This document shows, piece by piece, positions 1 through 6,704 of a DNA stretch of 8,941 nt. Numbering within the stretch: position 1 is the stretch's first letter; each line of letters starts with the position of its first letter. The stretch lies in assembly GCA_018818505.1 (NCBI GenBank), contig JAHIRR010000025.1, forward strand, positions 1 to 8,941. The letters are read 5' to 3'. The stretch is from Candidatus Omnitrophota bacterium. GTDB lineage: Bacteria > Omnitrophota > Koll11 > Gorgyraeales > Gorgyraeaceae. Below the pieces are notes generated by a model that saw only the letters and a program-made list of their open reading frames with translations, searched no databases and was not told the DNA's origin. The position numbers and the translations under genes are program-made.

Positions 1-52
1 ATTTGATTATTGTATCTTGGTTATTGGTTATTTCGGTTCCAAACATAATATA
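1..52. repeat. Right end of AT-rich inverted-repeat element (truncated by window edge)
   Basis: Positions 10-35 are identical over 26 nt to positions 7552-7577, the distal right arm of the element upstream of the PIN-TRAM gene. The next 17 nt (36-52 versus 7578-7594) match at 13 positions. Both copies contain TTGGTTATTGG words, end in TTATTTCG and lie just upstream of a ribosome-binding site. The left arm would lie outside the window, so the full structure here is inferred from the complete copy. Confidence 0.75.
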
Positions 53-67
53 TGAGGAGAATTAGCT

Positions 68-1117
68 ATGAAGATAGACGACTTAGTAGGCAATCAAGGC
101 GAGTGGCTGAGGAGTACCGGGCCGAATTCTGACATCGTGATGTCCTCACGCATCCGGCTGGCAAGGAATCTGGAAAAATATCCTTTTGCGCACTGGGCGA
201 GCAAAAAAGAACAGCAAGAAATATGGCAGACTGCAAAGGACATAATCAGATCTTCCAAAAAAATCAAGAGTTCCCTGTGCCTGGACATAGGGAAGATAGA
301 TCCTATAGACAGACAGTTTCTGATGGAAAGGCATCTGATGAGCAAGGAACACACTATAGACGCGGAGAACAAGGGCCTTTGCGTGGGTGACAGAGAAGTC
401 ATAAGTATAATGGTAAATGAAGAAGACCATTTACGCATACAGGTCATGAAGTCAGGTTTTGATCTTAGAGATGCCTGGCACATAATCAATGATATTGATA
501 ATGAACTTGGCGCTTCTTTAAATTACGCGTATTCTATGGATTTCGGATACCTGACAGCGTGTCCGACAAATACTGGCACCGGCATGCGCGCATCCGTGAT
601 GCTGCATCTGCCGTCTCTAGTAATGACAAAACAGATCGCCAAGGTCTTGCAAGCGATCACTAAACTCAGCCTTACCGCGAGAGGCCTTTACGGAGAGGGC
701 ACAGAGGCGAGTGGAAATTTTTTCCAGATATCCAATCAGGTTTCCCTGGGCCACGCGGAAGAGGATATCATTGATAACATAGAAAGGATCATCAAACAGA
801 TCATAGGCCATGAACAGAGCGCAAGGGAATCCCTTCTTTTACAAAATAAAAATGTCCTTGCAGACAGGATCTGGCGAGCGTACGGGACATTGAAAAACGC
901 GCATATCATCTCGAGCAACGAGACTATCGATCTTCTCTCGCTTGTGAGGTTAGGCGTTGACCTTGATCTAATAAAGGAAGTGGATCGCGCGCTCATAAAT
1001 GAACTATTTATAATAATGCAGCCCGCGCATCTTCAGAAGCTAGAGAAAAAGAAACTTGATCCAAATGAAAGGGATGTCAGGCGCGCACAGTTAATACGGG
1101 AGAAACTAGTAAAATAG
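68..1117 (+). CDS. mcsB: Protein arginine kinase McsB
   Basis: McsB is a phosphagen-kinase-fold enzyme that phosphorylates arginine side chains of cytosolic proteins and so marks them for ClpC-ClpP degradation. At 349 aa it is close to the Bacillus protein (about 363 aa). Visible motifs are SSRIRLARNL at residues 26-35 (nucleotide-binding arginines), NEEDH at 117-121, CPTNTGTGMR at 165-174 with the family's active-site-region cysteine C165, and GEGTEASGNFFQISNQ at 209-224. RDVRRA at 335-340 matches the RDxxRA phosphoarginine-binding motif that separates McsB from metabolic creatine/arginine kinases. A GAGGAG ribosome-binding site at 54-59 lies 8 nt before the ATG. The stop codon is 12 nt from clpC, so the two are almost certainly co-transcribed. 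The activator McsA and repressor CtsR, usual upstream neighbours, would be outside the window. No CtsR operator is recognisable in the 67 nt upstream. Confidence 0.96.
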   Translation: MKIDDLVGNQGEWLRSTGPNSDIVMSSRIRLARNLEKYPFAHWASKKEQQEIWQTAKDIIRSSKKIKSSLCLDIGKIDPIDRQFLMERHLMSKEHTIDAENKGLCVGDREVISIMVNEEDHLRIQVMKSGFDLRDAWHIINDIDNELGASLNYAYSMDFGYLTACPTNTGTGMRASVMLHLPSLVMTKQIAKVLQAITKLSLTARGLYGEGTEASGNFFQISNQVSLGHAEEDIIDNIERIIKQIIGHEQSARESLLLQNKNVLADRIWRAYGTLKNAHIISSNETIDLLSLVRLGVDLDLIKEVDRALINELFIIMQPAHLQKLEKKKLDPNERDVRRAQLIREKLVK

Positions 1118-1121
1118 GAGG
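1116..1121 (+). promoter_or_regulatory. clpC ribosome-binding site overlapping mcsB stop codon
   Basis: The AGGAGG Shine-Dalgarno sequence overlaps the last two bases of the mcsB TAG stop (1115-1117) and sits 8 nt before the clpC ATG at 1130. This arrangement fixes the clpC start and favours coupling of clpC translation to termination on mcsB. Confidence 0.85.
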
Positions 1122-1129
1122 GTATAGGG

Positions 1130-3583
1130 ATGTTCAACAGATTCACGGAACGAGCACGCAAGGTGATTTTACTTGCAAAGGAAGAAGCAAAGAGATTCAA
1201 TCATGATTACATCGGCACTGAGCACATTTTACTTGGGCTTGTCAGGGAAGGCGAGGGTGTGGCCGCGGTGGTGCTCCAGAAAATGGGGCTTAGCCTTCAG
1301 CAGATACGCCTGGAGATAGAAAAACTTGTAAAGCCGGGGCCGAGCACAGTTATATCAGGGGACATACCTTTTACGCCAAAGGCAAAGAAAGCGGTAGAGT
1401 TTTCTGGCGAAGAGGCGCGCGCGCTTGGCCATAATTATATTGGCACAGAGCATCTTTTGTTAGGTCTTATACGAGAAGGAGAGGGCGTTGCTTCTCAGGT
1501 GCTTTTAAATATGGGAGTAGATCTTGATAAGGTCAGGAACGAGGTAGTTGAACTTTTAGGCTCCGCAACGCCAGGTTTTAGCGCTGGTCCGCAGCAGCAA
1601 CAGGGCGGTGGAGGCCGCGCGCCAGGCGCAAAATCAAGCTCAAAGACGCCTGCGCTCGACGCATTTGGCAGAAACCTTTCGCAGCTCGCGCGTGATAATA
1701 AATTAGACCCTGTGATCGGAAGGCAGAATGAGATCGAAAGAGTGATCCAGATACTTTCAAGGCGCACAAAGAATAATCCAGTCCTGCTCGGCGAAGCAGG
1801 TGTGGGCAAGACTGCTATTGTGGAGGGCCTTGCGCAGAAGATAATAAAAGGAGATATTCCAGAGCTGTTGAAGAATAAAAAGGTTATTATCCTGGATCTC
1901 GCGCTCATGGTAGCTGGCACTAAATATAGGGGGCAGTTTGAAGAAAGAATAAAGGCGATCATGGATGAGATAAAGCGATCGAGCGATATAATCATCTTTA
2001 TAGATGAGCTTCATACATTAGTGGGAGCAGGCGGCGCAGAAGGCGCTATAGACGCGTCAAATATCTTAAAGCCAGCGCTTTCGCGAGGCGAGATCCAGTG
2101 CATTGGAGCTACTACCCTGGATGAATATCGCAAACACATAGAAAAAGACGCGGCGCTTGAGAGACGATTCCAGACAATAATTGTGGATCCGCCAACAGTG
2201 AATGAGACTATAGAGATACTCAAGGGTTTAAGGGATAGATACGAGGCGCATCACAAGGTGGAGATCACAGATGACGCAATTGAGGCAGCGAGTAAGTTTT
2301 CAGACCGGTACATTGCCGGAAGATTTTTGCCAGATAAGGCAATCGATCTGATAGATGAGGCTGGCGCAAAGGCAAGGCTTTCTATCATGACTGCTACTCC
2401 TGAGATAAAGGAGTTAGAAGAAAAGGCAGAGGAGATAAAAAAAGAAAAGGACGCCGCGATAAGTGACCAGGACTTTGAAAAGGCGGCAAGTCTAAGAGAT
2501 AAAGAAAAAGAAAGCCGCAAAAAACTCGATAAGGTCAGGCAGCAATGGAAAAAGGCAAGGATGGAAGCAAGGCCAAAGGTAGACGAAGAACTAATAGCGG
2601 ATATTGTTTCAAAATGGACAGGCATTCCTGTAGTGAGGATGGAACAGAAAGAGGGCGAGAGGCTCTTGAAGATGGAGGATGAGCTTCATAAGAGGGTCAT
2701 TGGACAGGATGAGGCAATAACTGCTATTGCCCATGCAGTGAGACGCTCCCGCGCAGGCATAAAAAATCCCAAAAGGCCCATAGGTTCTTTTGTATTTCTT
2801 GGGCCGACTGGAGTGGGAAAGACGCATCTTGGCAGAGTCCTGGCAGAATTCATGTTCGGGGACGAGAACGCGCTTATACAGATCGACATGTCAGAGTACA
2901 TGGAAAAGTTTAATGTCTCGCGTCTTGTAGGCGCGCCTCCTGGATATGTTGGATACGAGGAGGGCGGACAGCTTACTGAGAAGGTAAGGCGCAGGCCTTA
3001 TTCTGTGGTGCTCCTGGATGAGATAGAAAAGGCGCATCCTGATGTATTTAATCTTCTTCTTCAGGTGCTGGAAGACGGGAGGCTCACAGACAGCTTTGGA
3101 AGAAAAGTAGATTTCAGGAACGCAATACTTATCATGACTTCGAACGTGGGCGCTGAGATCTTCAGACGACAGGGCTCCATTGGTTTTAAGTCGGAAAAAA
3201 AGGAAATGACCTATAAAGATACAAAGGAAAAGCTGCTTGAAGAAGTAAAAAAGACATTTAAGCCTGAGTTTTTAAACAGGATAGACGATATCATCGTGTT
3301 CCACGGCCTTACCAAACAGGATCTCTATAAGATCGTAGAGATAGAATTAAAGGAAGTCAAGGACCGGCTGAAGGAACAGGATATCGAGGTAGAATTAGAT
3401 AAGTCTGCAAAGGACATATTGGTAGAAAAGGGATTTGATCCGATCTTTGGCGCGCGGCCTCTTAAGCGCACCATACAAAGATTTCTGGAAGATCCCCTGG
3501 CAGAGGAGATCATTGCCAAAAACTTTGACAGGTCTAAACCTATCAAGATCAGTGCTAAAAATGGGAACTTCGTGTTTAAGTAA
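1130..3583 (+). CDS. clpC: ATP-dependent Clp protease ATPase ClpC
   Basis: ClpC is a class I Hsp100/AAA+ unfoldase that feeds substrates, including phosphoarginine-tagged ones, into ClpP. At 817 aa it is near the usual 810-820. The N-domain holds two Clp repeats (about residues 3-67 and 79-143), each with GTEH. E31 and E107 correspond by motif to the Bacillus phosphoarginine-pocket glutamates. A low-complexity linker (QQQQGGGG at 155-162) follows. The first AAA module has Walker A GEAGVGKT (221-228) and Walker B D292-E293. A coiled-coil middle domain carries a UVR motif (about 430-466), typical of ClpC rather than ClpA or ClpB. The second AAA module has Walker A GPTGVGKT (558-565) and Walker B D630-E631. 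I684-G685-F686 is the ClpP-docking tripeptide, and RPEF/GARPL-like sequences ([17 protein letters not shown]) close the C-domain. No key residue is missing. The gene follows mcsB directly; clpP is not in the window. Confidence 0.97.
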   Translation: MFNRFTERARKVILLAKEEAKRFNHDYIGTEHILLGLVREGEGVAAVVLQKMGLSLQQIRLEIEKLVKPGPSTVISGDIPFTPKAKKAVEFSGEEARALGHNYIGTEHLLLGLIREGEGVASQVLLNMGVDLDKVRNEVVELLGSATPGFSAGPQQQQGGGGRAPGAKSSSKTPALDAFGRNLSQLARDNKLDPVIGRQNEIERVIQILSRRTKNNPVLLGEAGVGKTAIVEGLAQKIIKGDIPELLKNKKVIILDLALMVAGTKYRGQFEERIKAIMDEIKRSSDIIIFIDELHTLVGAGGAEGAIDASNILKPALSRGEIQCIGATTLDEYRKHIEKDAALERRFQTIIVDPPTVNETIEILKGLRDRYEAHHKVEITDDAIEAASKFSDRYIAGRFLPDKAIDLIDEAGAKARLSIMTATPEIKELEEKAEEIKKEKDAAISDQDFEKAASLRDKEKESRKKLDKVRQQWKKARMEARPKVDEELIADIVSKWTGIPVVRMEQKEGERLLKMEDELHKRVIGQDEAITAIAHAVRRSRAGIKNPKRPIGSFVFLGPTGVGKTHLGRVLAEFMFGDENALIQIDMSEYMEKFNVSRLVGAPPGYVGYEEGGQLTEKVRRRPYSVVLLDEIEKAHPDVFNLLLQVLEDGRLTDSFGRKVDFRNAILIMTSNVGAEIFRRQGSIGFKSEKKEMTYKDTKEKLLEEVKKTFKPEFLNRIDDIIVFHGLTKQDLYKIVEIELKEVKDRLKEQDIEVELDKSAKDILVEKGFDPIFGARPLKRTIQRFLEDPLAEEIIAKNFDRSKPIKISAKNGNFVFK

Positions 3584-3588
3584 CTCCT

Positions 3589-3632
3589 TCGAGGCCGAAC
3601 CTCGGCAAAAAAAGCCGAGGTTCGGCCTCGGC
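3589..3632. repeat. GC-rich palindrome between clpC and the envelope gene
   Basis: A perfect 17-bp inverted repeat (3590-3606 against 3614-3630, arm CGAGGCCGAACCTCGGC) surrounds a seven-A loop. Each arm is also internally self-complementary. The left arm can fold as CGAGG/CCTCG (5 bp, loop CCGAA), and the right arm as GCCGAGG/CCTCGGC (7 bp, 3614-3632, loop TTCGG). One long hairpin and two short ones are therefore mutually exclusive. No T-run follows on either strand, so it is not a canonical intrinsic terminator, although attenuation is possible. It starts about 6 nt after the clpC stop and ends just before the AAGGA at 3634-3638 that serves the next gene. Confidence 0.85.
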
Positions 3633-3642
3633 CAAGGATAAG

Positions 3643-4734
3643 ATGCGCTATGTTATTGCAAGGCATAAATTCAAGGCGGTCCTGTTATTTATTTTATTGG
3701 GCCTGTGTATTGTTTCTATCGCACCCTGGGTTTATGAAAGGATATTCATACAGGAGGAGCCGTTCGGTAATATCGCGTATTATTCGCCGCTGGCGCCTGA
3801 GGGCATTGAAATAAATAGCGGTACTTTTCTTGACGTAGATTTTTTGAACGATGGTTATGTATTTTCTAGATTTAGATTAGAAGATTTTAAGATAAAGGAT
3901 TTAGTAGTTTCAGCGACTGTTGTCACAAAAGGCCAGATCATTAGGGACAAAGACGGAAAGGAGGCTGGTTTTTCAGGAAAGCTTTCTTCCCGAGATATAG
4001 TATTGGATTCAAATGAGTTTCTGCCGCTTGACATGCTTTATGAGATCAAGGGGGATGTATTAGAGATAAGGGAACTGCGTCTGGGTAATTCGTGCAGATT
4101 AAAAGGCAATATCGGCCTGGCAGAGCCTTTTAATGTAGACCTGCATATTGACATAATCAGGGCAGATATGAGAAGGATCTCCGGTTTCACAAAGATAAAG
4201 GGCCACGATCTTGCGCTTGGTATTGTGAGCGCCAGTTTTGACATTAAAGGAGACATAGCTGGCAATATCTTTTCAGAAGGGGCCATTGAGAGCAGGAATG
4301 GAAAGATAGGGCCTGTAGGATATAATTTTGTGACACTTAAATTAGAGGGCTTTGGGCCTGTGATAAATATAGTTGATTCCAGCCTGCATCAGGATAGCAG
4401 CAGTCTTACCATGGAAGGCTATATAGATCTTAGAAATATTGCAAAAGGTGGATTGCTTGACGGACTCAGGATCAAGTCAGACATGAAGACAATAGCCTGG
4501 GACGGCTGGGATATAAGCAAGGATGGCACAGATGAGCTGACCATGTCAAAGGATGTTGGCGAAAATCTCCGCGTAGGGTTTAAGACAATGCGCAGAGAGC
4601 CGATCACCACTTACGAAGACAGGGAGAATCCAGAAGAGATGAGCCTGGAATATAAAATGGGACTGCAAAATCTAAAGATGAAACTCAAGGAGGACGAGGA
4701 ATTTTTTGGAATAGAACATAGCGTGAAGTTCTGA
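3643..4734 (+). CDS. Hypothetical membrane-anchored AsmA/TamB-like envelope protein
   Basis: This 363-aa protein is not recognised as a named family. It has a short basic N-terminus (RYVIARHKFK) and one hydrophobic segment at about residues 12-30, consistent with an inner-membrane anchor that places the rest in the periplasm. The remainder is rich in alternating hydrophobic/polar stretches with repeated segments such as LEIRELRLGNSCRLKGNIG, as in the beta-groove repeats of AsmA/TamB/DUF3971-type proteins. The C-terminus alternates in the same way and ends GIEHSVKF with a terminal phenylalanine, reminiscent of the tail of TamB (DUF490) proteins. At 363 aa it is far shorter than TamB. The start at 3643 has AAGGA at 3634-3638. 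It lies directly upstream of mlaE on the same strand, which suggests a role in lipid movement across the envelope; this is inference. An unrelated beta-rich periplasmic protein is the main alternative. Confidence 0.55.
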   Translation: MRYVIARHKFKAVLLFILLGLCIVSIAPWVYERIFIQEEPFGNIAYYSPLAPEGIEINSGTFLDVDFLNDGYVFSRFRLEDFKIKDLVVSATVVTKGQIIRDKDGKEAGFSGKLSSRDIVLDSNEFLPLDMLYEIKGDVLEIRELRLGNSCRLKGNIGLAEPFNVDLHIDIIRADMRRISGFTKIKGHDLALGIVSASFDIKGDIAGNIFSEGAIESRNGKIGPVGYNFVTLKLEGFGPVINIVDSSLHQDSSSLTMEGYIDLRNIAKGGLLDGLRIKSDMKTIAWDGWDISKDGTDELTMSKDVGENLRVGFKTMRREPITTYEDRENPEEMSLEYKMGLQNLKMKLKEDEEFFGIEHSVKF

Positions 4735-4742
4735 ATATAAGT

Positions 4743-4838
4743 GTCATTGCGAGGCCCGAAGGGCCGAAGCAATCTCTGAGATTGCTTCGCTTCGTCCCGC
4801 CCTTTGCGAGCAAAGGGCGGGGCTTCGCTCGCAATGAC
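4743..4838. repeat. Cloverleaf inverted repeat (GTCATTGCGAG family)
   Basis: An 11-bp outer stem (GTCATTGCGAG at 4743-4753 against CTCGCAATGAC at 4828-4838) encloses three hairpins. The first is GGCCC/GGGCC (4753-4757 with 4761-4765, loop GAA). The second is CGAAGCAATCTC/GAGATTGCTTCG (4765-4776 with 4778-4789). The third is CCCGCCCTTTG/CAAAGGGCGGG (4796-4806 with 4811-4821, loop CGAG). The first hairpin shares one base with the outer stem and one with the second hairpin. The element fills the gap between the envelope gene and mlaE and ends directly before the mlaE ribosome-binding site (AAGGAG, 4839-4844). GTCATTGCGAGG...GAAGCAATCTC sequences recur between genes in many unrelated bacterial genomes, from general knowledge. 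No T-run follows. Confidence 0.85.
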
Positions 4839-4849
4839 AAGGAGTTGAC

Positions 4850-5632
4850 ATGCGCAAGATGATAAATCGACTCGGTCACAATACAGTGAATTTTTTCATA
4901 TACATAGGCGGGGTGTTTCATCTTTTGATCTCTACGCTTTTTCATGTATTCAGGCCGCCTTTGAGGAGGAAAGAGATATTTGCGCATATGTACAATATAG
5001 GTGTGCTGAGTTTTCCCATCGTGTTTTTGGTTTCTCTTTTTACAGGTATGGTGCTGGCGCTTCAGAGCGCGTACCAGCTTACCAAGATGGACGCGCAGAT
5101 GTATATATCGAGTCTTGTGGCGCTTTCAGTGGTAAGGGAGCTGGGCCCGGTTTTAACAGCGCTTGTGATCGCAGGAAGAGTTGGCGCCAGTATTACAGCT
5201 GAGCTTGGCACAATGAAGGTGACTGAGCAGATCGATGCCCTTGAGACACTTGCGGCAAATCCCGTGAAGTATCTTGTTGTGCCGCGGTTTCTGGCGCTCT
5301 GTCTCATGCTGCCCATATTGACGATCTATGCGGATTTTATAGGTATAGCTGGCGGCTATCTCATAGGTGTATATAAACTGCTGATAGGCCCTACCATTTA
5401 TGTAAAAATGACATTTGATCCGCTTATGTTCAAGGATATATTCACAGGCCTTTTTAAGTCCCTGATATTCGCGGTTATCATATGCATAGTTTCGTGTTAC
5501 GAGGGTTTCAGGACAGAAGGCGGCGCTGAAGGCGTTGGCAAATCCACGACGCTTTCTGTTGTCACGTCGTTCATTTTAATCATAGCGGCGGATTGTTTGT
5601 TCACGGCGCTGTTTTATTTCATGTTCCCTTAA
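4850..5632 (+). CDS. mlaE: MlaE-family MCE/ABC transporter permease
   Basis: This is the permease subunit of an Mla-type phospholipid ABC transporter, an integral inner-membrane protein that pairs with MlaF (ATPase) and a ring of MlaD. The 260 aa match the family length. Visible features are an N-terminal segment before the first membrane helix and about five hydrophobic segments. The family's most conserved block starts at RELGPV (residues 96-101) and continues through LVIAGRVGASITAELGTMKV and TEQIDALE. An EGF-R-TEGGAEGVG loop lies near the C-terminus, followed by a final hydrophobic helix. The ATG at 4850 has AAGGAG 5 nt upstream. mlaF and mlaD follow in the order E-F-D. MlaB (STAS) and MlaC (periplasmic shuttle) are not in the window. 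Confidence 0.95.
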   Translation: MRKMINRLGHNTVNFFIYIGGVFHLLISTLFHVFRPPLRRKEIFAHMYNIGVLSFPIVFLVSLFTGMVLALQSAYQLTKMDAQMYISSLVALSVVRELGPVLTALVIAGRVGASITAELGTMKVTEQIDALETLAANPVKYLVVPRFLALCLMLPILTIYADFIGIAGGYLIGVYKLLIGPTIYVKMTFDPLMFKDIFTGLFKSLIFAVIICIVSCYEGFRTEGGAEGVGKSTTLSVVTSFILIIAADCLFTALFYFMFP

Positions 5633-5636
5633 AAGA

Positions 5637-5796
5637 AACCACAGAGTACACAGAGATTTTTAAATATTGAATTTTCTCTGTGTTCTCTGGAGGCGAGGTT
5701 TTAAACAATAGGATTAGTTACAAAATTTTGTATTAGCATAAAAGACATTGAGTCCACAGAGAAAAATTATAGAGTTTCTCTGTGAACTCTGTGGTT
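5637..5796. repeat. CACAGAG-type double inverted repeat between mlaE and mlaF
   Basis: The outer arms at 5637-5656 and 5777-5796 are reverse complements at 19 of 20 positions. Inside are an inverted copy of the left arm (TCTCTGTGTTCTCTGG, 5675-5690) and a direct partial copy (TCCACAGAGAAA, 5752-5763). The region can therefore fold either as two tandem hairpins (5637-5690 and 5752-5785) or as one long hairpin closed by the outer arms. It begins 4 nt after the mlaE stop and ends 8 nt before the mlaF ATG. The middle (about 5693-5750) is AT-rich with nothing recognisable. Similar ACCACAGAG...CACAGAG repeats are widespread between genes in many bacteria, from general knowledge. Confidence 0.8.
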
Positions 5797-5804
5797 AAAA
5801 AACC

Positions 5805-6554
5805 ATGATAGAGATCATTAATCTAACAAAATCATTCGGTGGAAACAGAGTCCTTGATAACCTGAATCTTGTTATCAATTCCGGCGAGACCATGGTTATT
5901 ATAGGACGCTCTGGCTGCGGTAAAAGCGTTCTTTTAAAGCACATGATAGGGCTCCTCAAGCCCGATTTTGGCCAGGTTATTATAGACGATAGAGATGTTT
6001 GCAAGATGGAAGCTAAGGAACTGGACGAGTTAAGGATGAAGTTCGGCATGCTCTTTCAGGGCGCAGCGCTTTTTGATTCAATGACCGTGGGCGAAAATGT
6101 AGGCTTTGCTATCAGGGAGCACACTGACATGCCTGAGTATGTTGTGCGCGAAAAGGTTGCAAAGGCATTGCATTTAGTGGACTTGAGTGGCATAGAGAAT
6201 CTCATGCCTTCTGAATTGAGCGGCGGCATGAAAAAACGCGTGGGCCTTGCAAGGGCCATATGCAATGACCCTAAGATCATTCTGTATGACGAGCCCACCA
6301 CAGGCCTGGACCCAATAATGGCAGACGCCATAAATAATCTTATTATAGATCTGAACAATAAATTAAAGGTGACCTCTGTCGTGGTCACTCATGACATGGT
6401 AAGCGCTTATAAGGTAGGGACCAGGGTCGCTATGTTATATCACGGAAAGATCGTTGAGGTAGGGACGCCTCAGGAGATAAAAAATACAGAGGATCCATTG
6501 GTGCAACAATTTATAACAGGCGCCTCAAAAGGACCAATAACTGATGGGAAATGA
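5805..6554 (+). CDS. mlaF: MlaF-family phospholipid ABC transporter ATPase
   Basis: This is the cytoplasmic ATPase that drives the MlaE/MlaD lipid transporter. All ABC motifs are intact: Walker A GRSGCGKS (34-41), Q-loop Q85 in LFQGAALFDSMTVGENV, signature LSGGM (138-142) followed by KKRVGLARAI, Walker B ending D162-E163 with EPTTGLDP, and H-loop H196 in VVTHD. The 249 aa are normal for the family (E. coli 269). The LFQ-ALFDS-TV-ENV and LSGGM-KR patterns are characteristic of MlaF rather than generic importers. The start is fixed by an in-frame TAA at 5796-5798 and no ATG between it and 5805. No Shine-Dalgarno sequence precedes this ATG, because the gap is occupied by the end of the CACAGAG palindrome. 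This is unlike mlaE and mlaD, which have strong sites. Confidence 0.96.
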   Translation: MIEIINLTKSFGGNRVLDNLNLVINSGETMVIIGRSGCGKSVLLKHMIGLLKPDFGQVIIDDRDVCKMEAKELDELRMKFGMLFQGAALFDSMTVGENVGFAIREHTDMPEYVVREKVAKALHLVDLSGIENLMPSELSGGMKKRVGLARAICNDPKIILYDEPTTGLDPIMADAINNLIIDLNNKLKVTSVVVTHDMVSAYKVGTRVAMLYHGKIVEVGTPQEIKNTEDPLVQQFITGASKGPITDGK

Positions 6555-6685
6555 TACGGAGGTTTCGTAAAGTTGCGTTAGGTTTCGTTAGGTTGCGTAA
6601 GGTTGCATTAGCAACATTTGAATGCTAGTCTTTTTGTAACTTTACGAAACTTTACGCAACATCACGAAACCTTACGAAACTTCCG
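6555..6685. repeat. Decamer-arm palindrome, copy 1 (between mlaF and mlaD)
   Basis: The left arm has five head-to-tail 10-bp units (6560-6609) of consensus A(G/A)GTT(T/G)CGT(A/T). The right arm has five inverted units (6633-6682). The ends CGGA (6557-6560) and TCCG (6682-6685) are complementary. The middle (6601-6640) is asymmetric and matches, on the opposite strand, the centre of copy 2 at 33 of 40 positions. The element starts directly after the mlaF stop and ends 8 nt before the mlaD ribosome-binding site. No T-run follows. Confidence 0.88.
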
Positions 6686-6704
6686 TTAATAACAGGAGGT
6701 CAAA

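Noticed and set aside
1..67. CtsR or CIRCE operator upstream of mcsB
   Set aside because: No GGTCAAA direct repeat or CIRCE inverted repeat is visible; the region is occupied by the AT-rich repeat end, and any operator would lie further upstream.
1495..1995. Long open frame on the minus strand within clpC
   Set aside because: It is a shadow of the clpC coding sequence, with no ribosome-binding site or recognisable domain; the same applies to the other minus-strand frames.
3589..3632. Intrinsic terminator after clpC
   Set aside because: The hairpin is strong, but no T-run follows the stem on either strand; the A-run is in the loop.
3435..3641. Open frame of 68 codons overlapping the clpC end
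   Set aside because: It lies in another frame of the conserved clpC C-domain and runs through the GC-rich palindrome; no independent support.
4743..4838. Cloverleaf that could be read as a tRNA
   Set aside because: It lacks the D-loop and T-loop consensus, a 7-bp acceptor stem and a CCA end; stem lengths do not fit a tRNA and the sequence matches a common intergenic repeat type.
6557..6562. CGGAGG after the mlaF stop as a ribosome-binding site
   Set aside because: No credible start codon with an open frame follows; it is the shared left end of the decamer-arm element, also present at 8629-8634.
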